Of a stretch of DNA of 11,723 bases, positions 1-6,352 are shown piece after piece. The position numbers and the translations under genes are program-made. The stretch spans positions 1 to 11,723 of the forward strand of contig CALDDL010000293.1 in assembly GCA_937936675.1 (NCBI GenBank), read 5' to 3'. The number at the start of each line of letters is the position of its first letter. Positions within the stretch are counted from its first letter, which is position 1. The notes under the pieces are model-generated. The model was not told the origin of the DNA, ran no database searches, and worked only from the letters and a program-made list of their open reading frames with translations. The stretch is from an uncultured bacterium (GTDB taxonomy: Bacteria; Bacteroidota; Ignavibacteria; Ignavibacteriales; Melioribacteraceae).

Positions 1-1203
1 TATAATGGAATAGGAGTTCCTTGGAATCCATTTGAAGCATTTCAAAATTTTAAAATTGCCGCCGATTATGGACTTGCTGAAGCACTCTATGCTGTCGGGC
101 TTGTTTATACGGAAAATTTTGTTGTGAATAGAAATTTTAATCGCGCATATCAATTCTTTGTGAAATCGAGTAAATTAAAATATGAAGCAGCCAACGATGC
201 TATAAAACAGTTATTGAAAAGCGGCTTTGTCCCCACGCTTGATTATGATGATGTGAAAAATAATCCTTCATTTGAAACTGTAAATGAAAAATCGCAGCCT
301 TTATTTAGTAATAATTTTGATCTGGATTATCTTGATTTTGATTCAACAAAAGCAGAAAAAGAGAGTATAGAAAAAATATTTTCTATGAGCAAAAAATCCG
401 CCATTGCTTTTCTTGGTATTGAAGAAGATACTTTAAGAGATACTTCAAAAATTGCAATAAAGGATCTTCTTGATCTCGCCTCCGAATCCGGTTCACCTGA
501 AGCACTTCTCTATAAAGGCAAGGCTGTTGAAAAGGGACTCAACTATAAAAAAGACAATCTTTCCGCTTTAGTTAATTATTTGCGTGCTCTTAGAATTGGT
601 GCATTCAATGCTTATGAAAATATTCTTAGGATCCTTGAGGATAAAAATATTTTTGTCGAGTTAAAAAATGAAGTTAATAAAAATAATCCTGACGCTATGT
701 ATGCATGGGCTTCACTTACTGCATTAGGACTTGATAATCAACTTCCGGCGGATGAAGCAATAAATCTTCTAAATAAGGCAGTAGTGATTAATCATATTCC
801 CTCTATGATTGAATTAGGATTAATATATTATTCCGGTCAGCTTGGTAAGCAGGATAAAGAGAAAGCATTTGAGATATGGAATAAGGCGGCATCATTCGGA
901 AGTGTTGAAGCAAAAGTAAGAATTTCATTAGCAACTATTTTAGAAGATAAAAAATCAGATTATTCGAGTGAAGTTCAATCTCTGCAAGATGCTTTTAATA
1001 ATGGTTCTGTATTTGCTCAAACCGCATTAGCTTATTGCTATGAAAAAGGGATTGGTCTTGAGGAGGATAAATCTTATGCAGTAAAATTGTATAAAGGTGC
1101 TTCTCAAAGAGGCAGTCAGCAGGCATTTAATGCTTTGCGCAGAATGTATGATGAAATTCGACCCGATGAAAAAGAATTTAAACTACTTGACCAGAAGCTT
1201 TAA
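1..1203 (+). CDS. Sel1-like (TPR-type) repeat protein, 5' end outside window
   Basis: The frame is open from base 1 to the TAA at 1201-1203, giving 400 visible residues, and the true start lies left of the window. The GTG at 124 is internal: the 41 codons before it already form a Sel1-like unit (residues about 7-42, with FEAFQNFKIAADYG and AEALYAVGLVY). Further units are visible at about residues 230-266 (DAMYAWASLTALG, EAINLLNKAV), 267-301 (ELGLIYYSGQLG, KAFEIWNKAASFG) and 336-372 (AQTALAYCYEKGIG, YAVKLYKGASQRG). The stretch around residues 74-145 is acidic and does not look repeat-like. Sel1 repeats are alpha-helical pairs that serve as protein-protein scaffolds. The partner and location are unknown, and a signal peptide cannot be judged without the N-terminus. 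The 3' end overlaps the convergent phosphatase gene by 26 bases. The repeat family is fairly sure; the function is not assigned. Confidence 0.8.
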   Translation, partial: YNGIGVPWNPFEAFQNFKIAADYGLAEALYAVGLVYTENFVVNRNFNRAYQFFVKSSKLKYEAANDAIKQLLKSGFVPTLDYDDVKNNPSFETVNEKSQPLFSNNFDLDYLDFDSTKAEKESIEKIFSMSKKSAIAFLGIEEDTLRDTSKIAIKDLLDLASESGSPEALLYKGKAVEKGLNYKKDNLSALVNYLRALRIGAFNAYENILRILEDKNIFVELKNEVNKNNPDAMYAWASLTALGLDNQLPADEAINLLNKAVVINHIPSMIELGLIYYSGQLGKQDKEKAFEIWNKAASFGSVEAKVRISLATILEDKKSDYSSEVQSLQDAFNNGSVFAQTALAYCYEKGIGLEEDKSYAVKLYKGASQRGSQQAFNALRRMYDEIRPDEKEFKLLDQKL

Positions 1204-2272
1204 TTATAACAAAAGTCTGATCGTCGTTTTGAATAGCAGTACCTCTAAAATTAATTAGCATATTCTGCATAATTAATTTTAATTCTTCCGGTTTTTTATG
1301 AGCGTTTCTTTTAAGTATCTCTTTTATTCTTTTCTCTCCGAACATCTGGCGGTGAATATTCATAGCTTCATTTATTCCATCTGTATAAAGAAATAAGAAA
1401 TCGCCTTCTTCTAGTTCTACGTCCACTACTTCTAGAGTTTTTTCAAAAATACCTTTATCATTAAACCCTATTGCAATACCGGTAGAAGTAATTTCTGAAA
1501 TTTCATTGGTAGATTTTTTATAAATCATTGCAGGATTATGTCCGGCTCTTAATAATTGTATTTTCCCCTCTTTGGTTATCCTTGCTGTAAGTAGGGTCAA
1601 AAAATATTCTCGTTTAAGATTTTTCTCAAAATATTTTTTGAAAGTAATATTTAGCTCTTTTATGTCAGATATTGTTTCTGTTAATAGATGAATAATTGTC
1701 TGCACCTTTACCATATAAAGGGCAGCCCCCATACCTTTTCCCGAAATATCACCCACAAAAATAATATTATTCTTTTTACAATCCTGAACGATATCAAAAT
1801 AATCTCCCCCAACTTCTCTTGCCGGTTCGTATAAAGCAGCAATTTCATATTTCCCGATTCTATTAACAACCTTGGGGATTAATTCAAATTGGATCTTACG
1901 GGCTACATCCAGCTCCCCCTTAGCCGATAGTTTATCGGCAAGTTCGAAGGCTAATAGTAAATTAAGCATTATAAAGGCGAAGAGGACATATCCCAGATTG
2001 TTTTGATTCGTATATCCTAAAACGAAAAATAGTATAGAAACGAGATATACAATTCTGCGTGCCGGAGTTAACTTCATAAGAAATGCATTAAATAGGGAGC
2101 GAATAAAAATCAGAGAACGGATAAACTTATTTCTTGATTGGTCGGGTTTAGGAATATCTTGAGAGAAAAATTCATATACCTCACCGGCTTCTTTTTTTAT
2201 CAGTTTTTCGATCTCCTGATAATTAAGATCACTTGTATATAAATCAAATATCCTCTTAATCGGGTTACTCAA
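1178..2272 (-). CDS. Membrane-anchored SpoIIE/RsbU-type PP2C protein phosphatase
   Basis: A 364-residue serine phosphatase of the PPM/SpoIIE family. These enzymes usually dephosphorylate an anti-sigma-factor antagonist (STAS protein) in a partner-switching pathway. Residues 1-70 are a polar N-terminal region of no family I recognise. Two hydrophobic segments follow (about 73-87 and 93-111) and probably place the protein in the inner membrane with the catalytic part in the cytoplasm. The linker ARKIQFELIP (124-133) is the typical SpoIIE/RsbU entry helix. Metal-site motifs are intact: GGDYFD (155-160), GDISGKGMGAAL (174-185), RAGHNPAM (242-249), TDG (297-299) and NDDQT (349-353). The start is TTG at 2272, preceded by AGGGA (2277-2281) and by an in-frame stop upstream; the next in-frame ATG is at residue 66, just before the membrane segments. 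No rsbV- or rsbW-like gene is nearby, so its substrate must be encoded elsewhere. No sensor domain (PAS, GAF, HAMP or receiver) is seen. Confidence 0.88.
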   Translation of the reverse strand: MSNPIKRIFDLYTSDLNYQEIEKLIKKEAGEVYEFFSQDIPKPDQSRNKFIRSLIFIRSLFNAFLMKLTPARRIVYLVSILFFVLGYTNQNNLGYVLFAFIMLNLLLAFELADKLSAKGELDVARKIQFELIPKVVNRIGKYEIAALYEPAREVGGDYFDIVQDCKKNNIIFVGDISGKGMGAALYMVKVQTIIHLLTETISDIKELNITFKKYFEKNLKREYFLTLLTARITKEGKIQLLRAGHNPAMIYKKSTNEISEITSTGIAIGFNDKGIFEKTLEVVDVELEEGDFLFLYTDGINEAMNIHRQMFGEKRIKEILKRNAHKKPEELKLIMQNMLINFRGTAIQNDDQTFVIIKASGQVV

Positions 2273-2386
2273 AATTTCCCTATTATTTATCTATTAGACG
2301 TTAAATATATGAAAAAGTTTGTAATTCGTTTATTTGGGAGCAATTTTTTCTAATAAAACCAATATTAGGTAATGAAAAGGGAATAT

Positions 2387-2451
2387 GACATCTCGTCTTA
2401 TTCTTGATAATTAGTAAAAATAATTTCTTATTAACGAGAAGATGTCTTTTT
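2387..2451 (+). terminator. Imperfect stem-loop with T tract (terminator-like)
   Basis: GACATCT at 2387-2393 pairs with AGATGTC at 2440-2446. An alternative pairing joins GACAT and CTCGT to ACGAG and ATGTC with a three-base bulge (AAG) on the 3' side. A T-rich run (2446-2451) follows the 3' arm on the + strand only. The loop is long (over 30 bases), which is poor for an intrinsic terminator, and no gene on the + strand ends just before it. It could end a short unannotated RNA or insulate the ccm promoter from upstream transcription, or it could be a protein-binding inverted repeat. The pairing is seen; the role is a guess. Confidence 0.35.
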
Positions 2452-2463
2452 ATTTATTCCGCT

Positions 2464-2509
2464 TTTTATTGGATTTCATACTACTGTTTCTTAAATTTAG
2501 CCAATAAAA
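2464..2509. repeat. Inverted repeat TTTTATTGG / CCAATAAAA
   Basis: TTTTATTGG (2464-2472) is perfectly complementary to CCAATAAAA (2501-2509), with 28 bases between the arms. It lies just upstream of the -33 element of the ccm promoter (2518). It could be an operator or merely chance pairing in AT-rich DNA; the arms are long enough to note but not to assign. Confidence 0.3.
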
Positions 2510-2517
2510 GAATATTT

Positions 2518-2545
2518 TTGAGTTTTTTATCCTTTTATAGATTTG
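2518..2545 (+). promoter_or_regulatory. Bacteroidota-type promoter for the ccm operon
   Basis: TTG at 2518-2520 (TTTG from 2517), then 17 bases, then TAGATTTG at 2538-2545. This is an exact match to the TAnnTTTG -7 consensus of Bacteroidota primary-sigma promoters and falls in the usual spacing range. Transcription would begin near 2551, giving a leader of about 43 bases before the ccmC ATG at 2594. The ccmC start has no clear Shine-Dalgarno site, which fits the A/T-rich leaders common in that group. Confidence 0.6.
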
Positions 2546-2593
2546 GCTCGGTATTTGACCTTTTTTTCTACTAAAAAATAAGTATAATTATAT

Positions 2594-3292
2594 ATGATTT
2601 GGAAAATAGTTTTATTTGTCCTAATGACATTCGTAATCATTGCAGGAATAGCGTTCCCAATTGTGCCACAGCCATCTGCATGGTACCAATTTCCCTTAAT
2701 TCCGGGACTTGAAGAGAAAGCCAAAATAATTTTCTTTCATGTACCTACGGCTTGGCTTTCTGTTATTGCATTTTTAATGGCAATGATTTATGGAATAAAA
2801 TATTTACGGCATCAGAATTTAGATGATGATGCTAAATCTAATGCTGCCTTACAGCTTGGAATGGTATTCTGCGTTCTAGCAACTGTAACAGGTTCTATTT
2901 GGGCAAAATTTACTTGGGGTGCTTTTTGGCACTGGGATCCACGCGAGACAAGTATATTTATTTTGCTCCTTATCTATGGGTCTTTATTTGCTCTTAGAAC
3001 CGCAGTTGAAAACGAGGATAAACGCGCTCGGCTTTCGGCTGTATATTCGATTATTGCATTTTTAACCGTTCCATTCTTTATCTTTATCATGCCAAGAATA
3101 ATGACCGGATTACATCCCGGTTCGGCTAATGATGATACTTCAGGTCCGGTTGTCGATTTTAAAATGAATAGAAATATGCAGTTAGTTTTTTATATCTCAT
3201 TAATAGCTTTTACTATTCTTTATTATTGGATGTGGAGCGTTCGTTATAAGGTGCTCATTATTAAAGATACTTTAACAAAAAAATTATTATAG
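2594..3292 (+). CDS. ccmC: Cytochrome c biogenesis protein CcmC (haem-handling WWD protein)
   Basis: A 232-residue inner-membrane protein of the haem-handling protein superfamily, close in length to typical CcmC (about 240-250). In System I, CcmC binds haem at its external WWD face and loads it onto CcmE. Six hydrophobic segments are visible (about 4-24, 47-67, 84-102, 119-135, 149-167 and 197-213). The first external-loop histidine is in HVPTAW (His49), the WWD motif is WGAFWHWDPRET (108-119), and the second histidine is in GLHPGS (His174). The WDPRET ending resembles CcsA/CcmF more than proteobacterial CcmC (WDARLT), so it may be labelled CcsA-like; length and gene order favour CcmC. ATG at 2594 is the first possible start after an in-frame TAA at 2585-2587. 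It is the first gene of ccmCDEF, downstream of the promoter at 2518-2545. Its TAG stop overlaps the Shine-Dalgarno site of ccmD. Confidence 0.92.
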   Translation: MIWKIVLFVLMTFVIIAGIAFPIVPQPSAWYQFPLIPGLEEKAKIIFFHVPTAWLSVIAFLMAMIYGIKYLRHQNLDDDAKSNAALQLGMVFCVLATVTGSIWAKFTWGAFWHWDPRETSIFILLLIYGSLFALRTAVENEDKRARLSAVYSIIAFLTVPFFIFIMPRIMTGLHPGSANDDTSGPVVDFKMNRNMQLVFYISLIAFTILYYWMWSVRYKVLIIKDTLTKKLL

Positions 3293-3295
3293 GAG
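3291..3295 (+). promoter_or_regulatory. Ribosome binding site fixing the TTG start of ccmD
   Basis: AGGAG lies six bases before TTG at 3302 and shares two bases with the ccmC stop codon (TAG at 3290-3292). It is the strongest reason to accept a TTG start for the small gene and suggests translational coupling between ccmC and ccmD. Confidence 0.75.
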
Positions 3296-3301
3296 TGTAA
3301 T

Positions 3302-3463
3302 TTGGAAGGTGGATTTTTTGGATTTTTGGAGACTAATGCAATCTATGTCGTATTATTTATAGTACTCGCAATCTGGTTCGGTATTTTTCTTTTTATGCTT
3401 AATACCGATAAAAAATTAAAAGAAATATTAAATGAATTGAAAGGAAAAAGTAATGAAAAATAA
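3302..3463 (+). CDS. ccmD: CcmD-like small single-pass membrane protein
   Basis: A 53-residue protein starting with TTG at 3302 and ending at the TAA at 3461-3463. Residues 1-12 are short and external, residues about 13-33 form one hydrophobic helix (NAIYVVLFIVLAIWFGIFLF region), and a charged tail rich in Lys and Glu (DKKLKEILNELKGK) follows. This is the CcmD family layout: short N-terminus, one helix, and a basic amphipathic cytoplasmic tail. In characterised System I, CcmD joins the CcmABC complex and is needed to release holo-CcmE. The gene lies between ccmC (9-base gap) and ccmE (11-base overlap, ccmE ATG at 3453), exactly where ccmD is expected. The short length and TTG start make it easy to miss in automatic annotation. 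CcmD sequences are poorly conserved, so the call rests on layout and position. Confidence 0.82.
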   Translation: MEGGFFGFLETNAIYVVLFIVLAIWFGIFLFMLNTDKKLKEILNELKGKSNEK

Positions 3464-3842
3464 ATATCTATTCGGCGGTGGAATAATTGTCGTATTCCTC
3501 GGCATTATGATATTCTTATTCACTCAGACAAATGTTCAATATGAAAATAATTTTTCTAACATAGTTAAATCTGATAAAACCGTTAAAGCGACCGGCAGTT
3601 GGATTAAAGCCAAAAATTATCACATTGATAAAGAGAATAATAGATTTGTTTTCTTTATGAAAGATAATCTTGGAAAAGAGATGAAAGTAATTTGTAGAGG
3701 CACCGTGCCTAATAATTTCGAATCATCTACGAGTGTTGTTGTTACGGGTAAGTATCATGAAGGTTCTTTTTACGCTACCGATATCTTAACAAAATGTCCA
3801 TCAAAGTATCAGGAAGCTCCGGTACAGAACGCCGGCTCTTAA
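3453..3842 (+). CDS. ccmE: Cytochrome c maturation haem chaperone CcmE, CxxxY variant
   Basis: A 129-residue periplasmic haem chaperone anchored by an N-terminal helix (about residues 5-24), followed by an OB-fold beta domain (about 38-112). CcmE receives haem from CcmC and passes it to CcmF. Family hallmarks are the VKATGSW start of the barrel and GKYHEGSFYATDILTKCPSKY at its end. In classical CcmE the haem-bonding residue is His in HxxxY; here it is Cys115 in CPSKY (Cys115-Tyr119), and no His stands at that site. This CxxxY form was described for the variant System I of archaea and some bacteria, including Desulfovibrio. The tail after Tyr119 is short (10 residues). Start ATG at 3453 has AAGGA at 3441-3445 and lies inside the end of ccmD. 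A 19-base gap separates it from ccmF. Confidence 0.92.
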   Translation: MKNKYLFGGGIIVVFLGIMIFLFTQTNVQYENNFSNIVKSDKTVKATGSWIKAKNYHIDKENNRFVFFMKDNLGKEMKVICRGTVPNNFESSTSVVVTGKYHEGSFYATDILTKCPSKYQEAPVQNAGS

Positions 3843-3861
3843 TCGTTTATCAGGAGAAATT

Positions 3862-6264
3862 ATGATTGGTAATATTTTATTAACAGTGGGATTACTCACT
3901 GCGTTATTTACAACAATTATGTATTTTTTTACTCTTCGGGGATATCAAAATACCTTAACTACTGCACGAATTGGATTCCATATAACTGCAATATCGGTTA
4001 TTTCTGCGAGTGCGCTTCTGCTTCATGCTATTTTGACTCATCAATATCAATATAAGTATATATATAATTATAGTGGCTCTGATCTTCCATTAGGCCTGCT
4101 TATGTCCACGTTTTATGCCGGTCAAGAAGGCAGCTTTATGCTTTGGACTCTTTTTACCGTAATCGTTGGATTAATTTTGCTTGATTATACATCAAAGCGT
4201 GGGGACTTAGAGCATCGAGTGATGATGATTTTTAGTCTTGTTGTGGCTTTTCTTCTTGTGATGGTAAATCCACTTCTAAAATCACCATTTAATTATATCT
4301 GGTCAACACCCGATTTTCTTGAACTGACAAAATTAAATGCACAGTTCCTAAGTCTTCCTGCTCTTCAGAGTTTTATTTTTTCTGATCCTAATTCTGGCAA
4401 ACAATTTTTCCAAATGGGTCAGGATTCGCATGCGATCCTTGTAGCCAATGGTATATCAGTCAATGATTTTATTATACAGGGGAAAGGACTTAATCCACTC
4501 TTACAAAATTTCTGGATGCAGATACATCCACCGATTTTATTTGTCGGATTTGCGATGTCGGCAGTTCCATTCTCATTTGCATTCGCTGCACTAATTAAAA
4601 ATGAATATCAGGATTGGGTAAAACAATCATTGCCTTGGGTATTAATTGGTTCTATGGTTCTCGGCACTGCAATTATGCTAGGTGGATATTGGGCTTATGG
4701 CGTTCTAGGATGGGGTGGATATTGGGGCTGGGACCCGGTTGAAAATTCCTCTCTAGTTCCTTGGATTATTGCCGTTGCTTCTATTCACACTTTACTTGTT
4801 CAAAAAAAATCACAAGATATTGGAGAGGGAAGCAGATTTGTTAAAACAAATCTCATACTCAGTATCCTTACATTTTTATTAGTTTTATATAGCACGTTTC
4901 TAACACGCAGTGGAATTCTTGGTGATGCATCTGTTCATTCATTTGTCGATCCCGGAATGACAATTTATCTATTCTTGGTTGCGCTGCTTGGAACATTTAT
5001 TCTTCTTGGTTTTGGTATGATTGCTTATAGATGGAAGTACCTAAACCAACAATTTAATTACCAAGAAAATGTATTATCACGCGAACTTGCTCTTTTTACA
5101 GGTTCAATCGCATTAATTGCATCGGCTATTATTATTGGAGTTGGTACATCTGCTCCAATATTTGGGCAGACTGTCGAACTAAAATTTTACAATGAACTCA
5201 ATTTACCTATTGCGATTATTATTGGTTTATTAAATGGTCTTAGCCTTCTTCTTAAGTGGAAATCCACAGACGGAAAAGAGTTATTCCAAAAATCAAAATT
5301 ATCTCTAATCATTACCGCTGTTATAACTCTTTTAATAATCTTTATCGGTGGTGTTTATGATTTTATGTTAGCACTATTCACACTTTCAAGTGTGTTTGCA
5401 ATAGTCGTTAATTCTGAAATTGCTTATAGAGTTGTAAAATCAAATAGACTTAAATTAGGTGCTTATGTAGCCCATATAGGAATTGCATTATTTTTCGTTG
5501 GTGTAATTGCCACTGCCGGATTCACTCAAGAAAAACAAATTGATTTAATTAAAGGTGAGAAGGTTTCGGCTTTTGGTCATGAGCTTACTTACACCGGATA
5601 TAACTTAATTGAAGATGGCAAAAAATATGCTTTTAATATTGATATCGAAAAGGGAAATAGCAAGAGTACGATTGCTCCCGTAATGTTCATTGCAGAGTTT
5701 AATAATAGTCTAATGCGTGAACCTGATATTCTAGTTGGCTTTACTCGTGATTTTTATATTGCTCCGGTAAGCTATACCGAAGGAGAAAATGTTAATAGTG
5801 ATGGAACTGTATTTTTGGTAAAGAAAGGAGAATCTCATTCTATAAATGGAATGACTGTTACTTTTAATGGATTTGATTTTCCTCAAGATGCTATGAACAC
5901 AATGATGGGTGGCGGCAATTTTAAAATTGGTGCTAAAATTACTGTCGATGTTAATGGTACAAAAACTGATTACGAACCAACCATGATCAATTCAGAAGGA
6001 CAAGTAACTTATATCCCTGTGGATATTTCTGAAACTAATTCAAAAATAGAAATTGTTAGAATGGATGCTGGTTCTTCTAGTGTAGAATTAAAAGTTACTG
6101 ATATTAATTCTAAAGAGAATAAGACTACGACAGCTCCTAAGGAAGTTCTAAGCGTTGAAGCAAGCATTAAGCCGTTTATCAGTCTAGTATGGCTTGGTGT
6201 TATTCTAATGGCGTTAGGATTCATTATATCTGCCATAAGGCGTACTAAAGAAGCACAAGTATAA
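3862..6264 (+). CDS. ccmF: Cytochrome c haem lyase subunit CcmF, long form
   Basis: An 800-residue polytopic membrane protein; typical proteobacterial CcmF is about 650. CcmF takes haem from holo-CcmE and attaches it to the CxxCH cysteines of apocytochromes outside the inner membrane. Visible hallmarks are NPLLQNFWMQIHPP (211-224, with His222), the WWD motif WGWGGYWGWDPVENS region (277-297), IHTLL (His309), TRSGILGDASVHSF (348-361, with His359) and AHIGIALFFVG (His538, equivalent to the second haem-b histidine). A final helix lies at about 773-792. Two enlargements stand out: about 60 extra residues between NPLLKSPF (136-143) and GKGLNPLLQ (207-215), and a soluble stretch of roughly 220 residues (about 553-772) before the last helix. 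Start ATG at 3862 is preceded by AGGAG (3852-3856). It is the last gene of the operon and is followed by a terminator 29 bases on. Confidence 0.94.
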   Translation: MIGNILLTVGLLTALFTTIMYFFTLRGYQNTLTTARIGFHITAISVISASALLLHAILTHQYQYKYIYNYSGSDLPLGLLMSTFYAGQEGSFMLWTLFTVIVGLILLDYTSKRGDLEHRVMMIFSLVVAFLLVMVNPLLKSPFNYIWSTPDFLELTKLNAQFLSLPALQSFIFSDPNSGKQFFQMGQDSHAILVANGISVNDFIIQGKGLNPLLQNFWMQIHPPILFVGFAMSAVPFSFAFAALIKNEYQDWVKQSLPWVLIGSMVLGTAIMLGGYWAYGVLGWGGYWGWDPVENSSLVPWIIAVASIHTLLVQKKSQDIGEGSRFVKTNLILSILTFLLVLYSTFLTRSGILGDASVHSFVDPGMTIYLFLVALLGTFILLGFGMIAYRWKYLNQQFNYQENVLSRELALFTGSIALIASAIIIGVGTSAPIFGQTVELKFYNELNLPIAIIIGLLNGLSLLLKWKSTDGKELFQKSKLSLIITAVITLLIIFIGGVYDFMLALFTLSSVFAIVVNSEIAYRVVKSNRLKLGAYVAHIGIALFFVGVIATAGFTQEKQIDLIKGEKVSAFGHELTYTGYNLIEDGKKYAFNIDIEKGNSKSTIAPVMFIAEFNNSLMREPDILVGFTRDFYIAPVSYTEGENVNSDGTVFLVKKGESHSINGMTVTFNGFDFPQDAMNTMMGGGNFKIGAKITVDVNGTKTDYEPTMINSEGQVTYIPVDISETNSKIEIVRMDAGSSSVELKVTDINSKENKTTTAPKEVLSVEASIKPFISLVWLGVILMALGFIISAIRRTKEAQV

Positions 6265-6293
6265 AATATACACTTAACATTATAAGATTTATT

Positions 6294-6318
6294 AAGCCGT
6301 CTAACAGACGGCTTTTTT
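6294..6318 (+). terminator. Intrinsic terminator of the ccm operon
   Basis: AAGCCGTC (6294-6301), loop TAACA, GACGGCTT (6307-6314): a perfect 8-bp stem with a 5-base loop running directly into T residues (6313-6318). It starts 29 bases after the ccmF stop and ends the ccmCDEF transcript before the acyl-CoA synthetase gene. Confidence 0.93.
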
Positions 6319-6344
6319 ATATCCCAATTAAAAATATATTTCAT

Positions 6345-6352
6345 TATTTTTG
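6345..6352 (+). promoter_or_regulatory. Possible -7 element for the acyl-CoA synthetase gene
   Basis: TATTTTTG matches the Bacteroidota TAnnTTTG consensus exactly and would give a leader of about 40 bases before the ATG at 6398. No TTG or TTTG element is found 17-23 bases upstream, so support is partial. A promoter is expected in this gap because the terminator at 6294-6318 separates the gene from the ccm operon. Confidence 0.35.

Larger units (their letters stand above)
2273..2593. other. Divergent intergenic region between phosphatase gene and ccm operon
   Basis: These 321 very AT-rich bases separate two divergently transcribed units. They hold, from left to right, the Shine-Dalgarno site of the phosphatase gene (2277-2281), an imperfect stem-loop followed by T residues (2387-2451), a second inverted repeat (2464-2509) and a Bacteroidota-type promoter for the ccm operon (2518-2545). 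I found no convincing promoter for the leftward phosphatase gene, no RNA gene of a known family, and no credible protein gene; an 11-codon ATG frame at 2372-2407 is not supported by anything else. Confidence 0.6.

Noticed and set aside
2372..2407. An 11-codon ATG frame just before and into the stem-loop, as a possible leader peptide
   Set aside because: No clear ribosome site, no run of regulatory codons, and the ccm promoter lies downstream of it, so it could not attenuate ccm transcription from that promoter.
2404..2417. TTGAT-AATT-AGTAA resembling an FNR box
   Set aside because: Only three of five bases match in the second half, and it lies over 100 bases upstream of the promoter; too weak in AT-rich DNA.
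2513..2520. TATTTTTG matching the TAnnTTTG -7 consensus
   Set aside because: No TTG element at the right distance upstream, and it overlaps the -33 element of the better promoter at 2518-2545.
2527..2724. Minus-strand open frame of 65 codons across the ccm promoter and ccmC start
   Set aside because: No family features; it is antisense to the conserved ccmC N-terminus and promoter.
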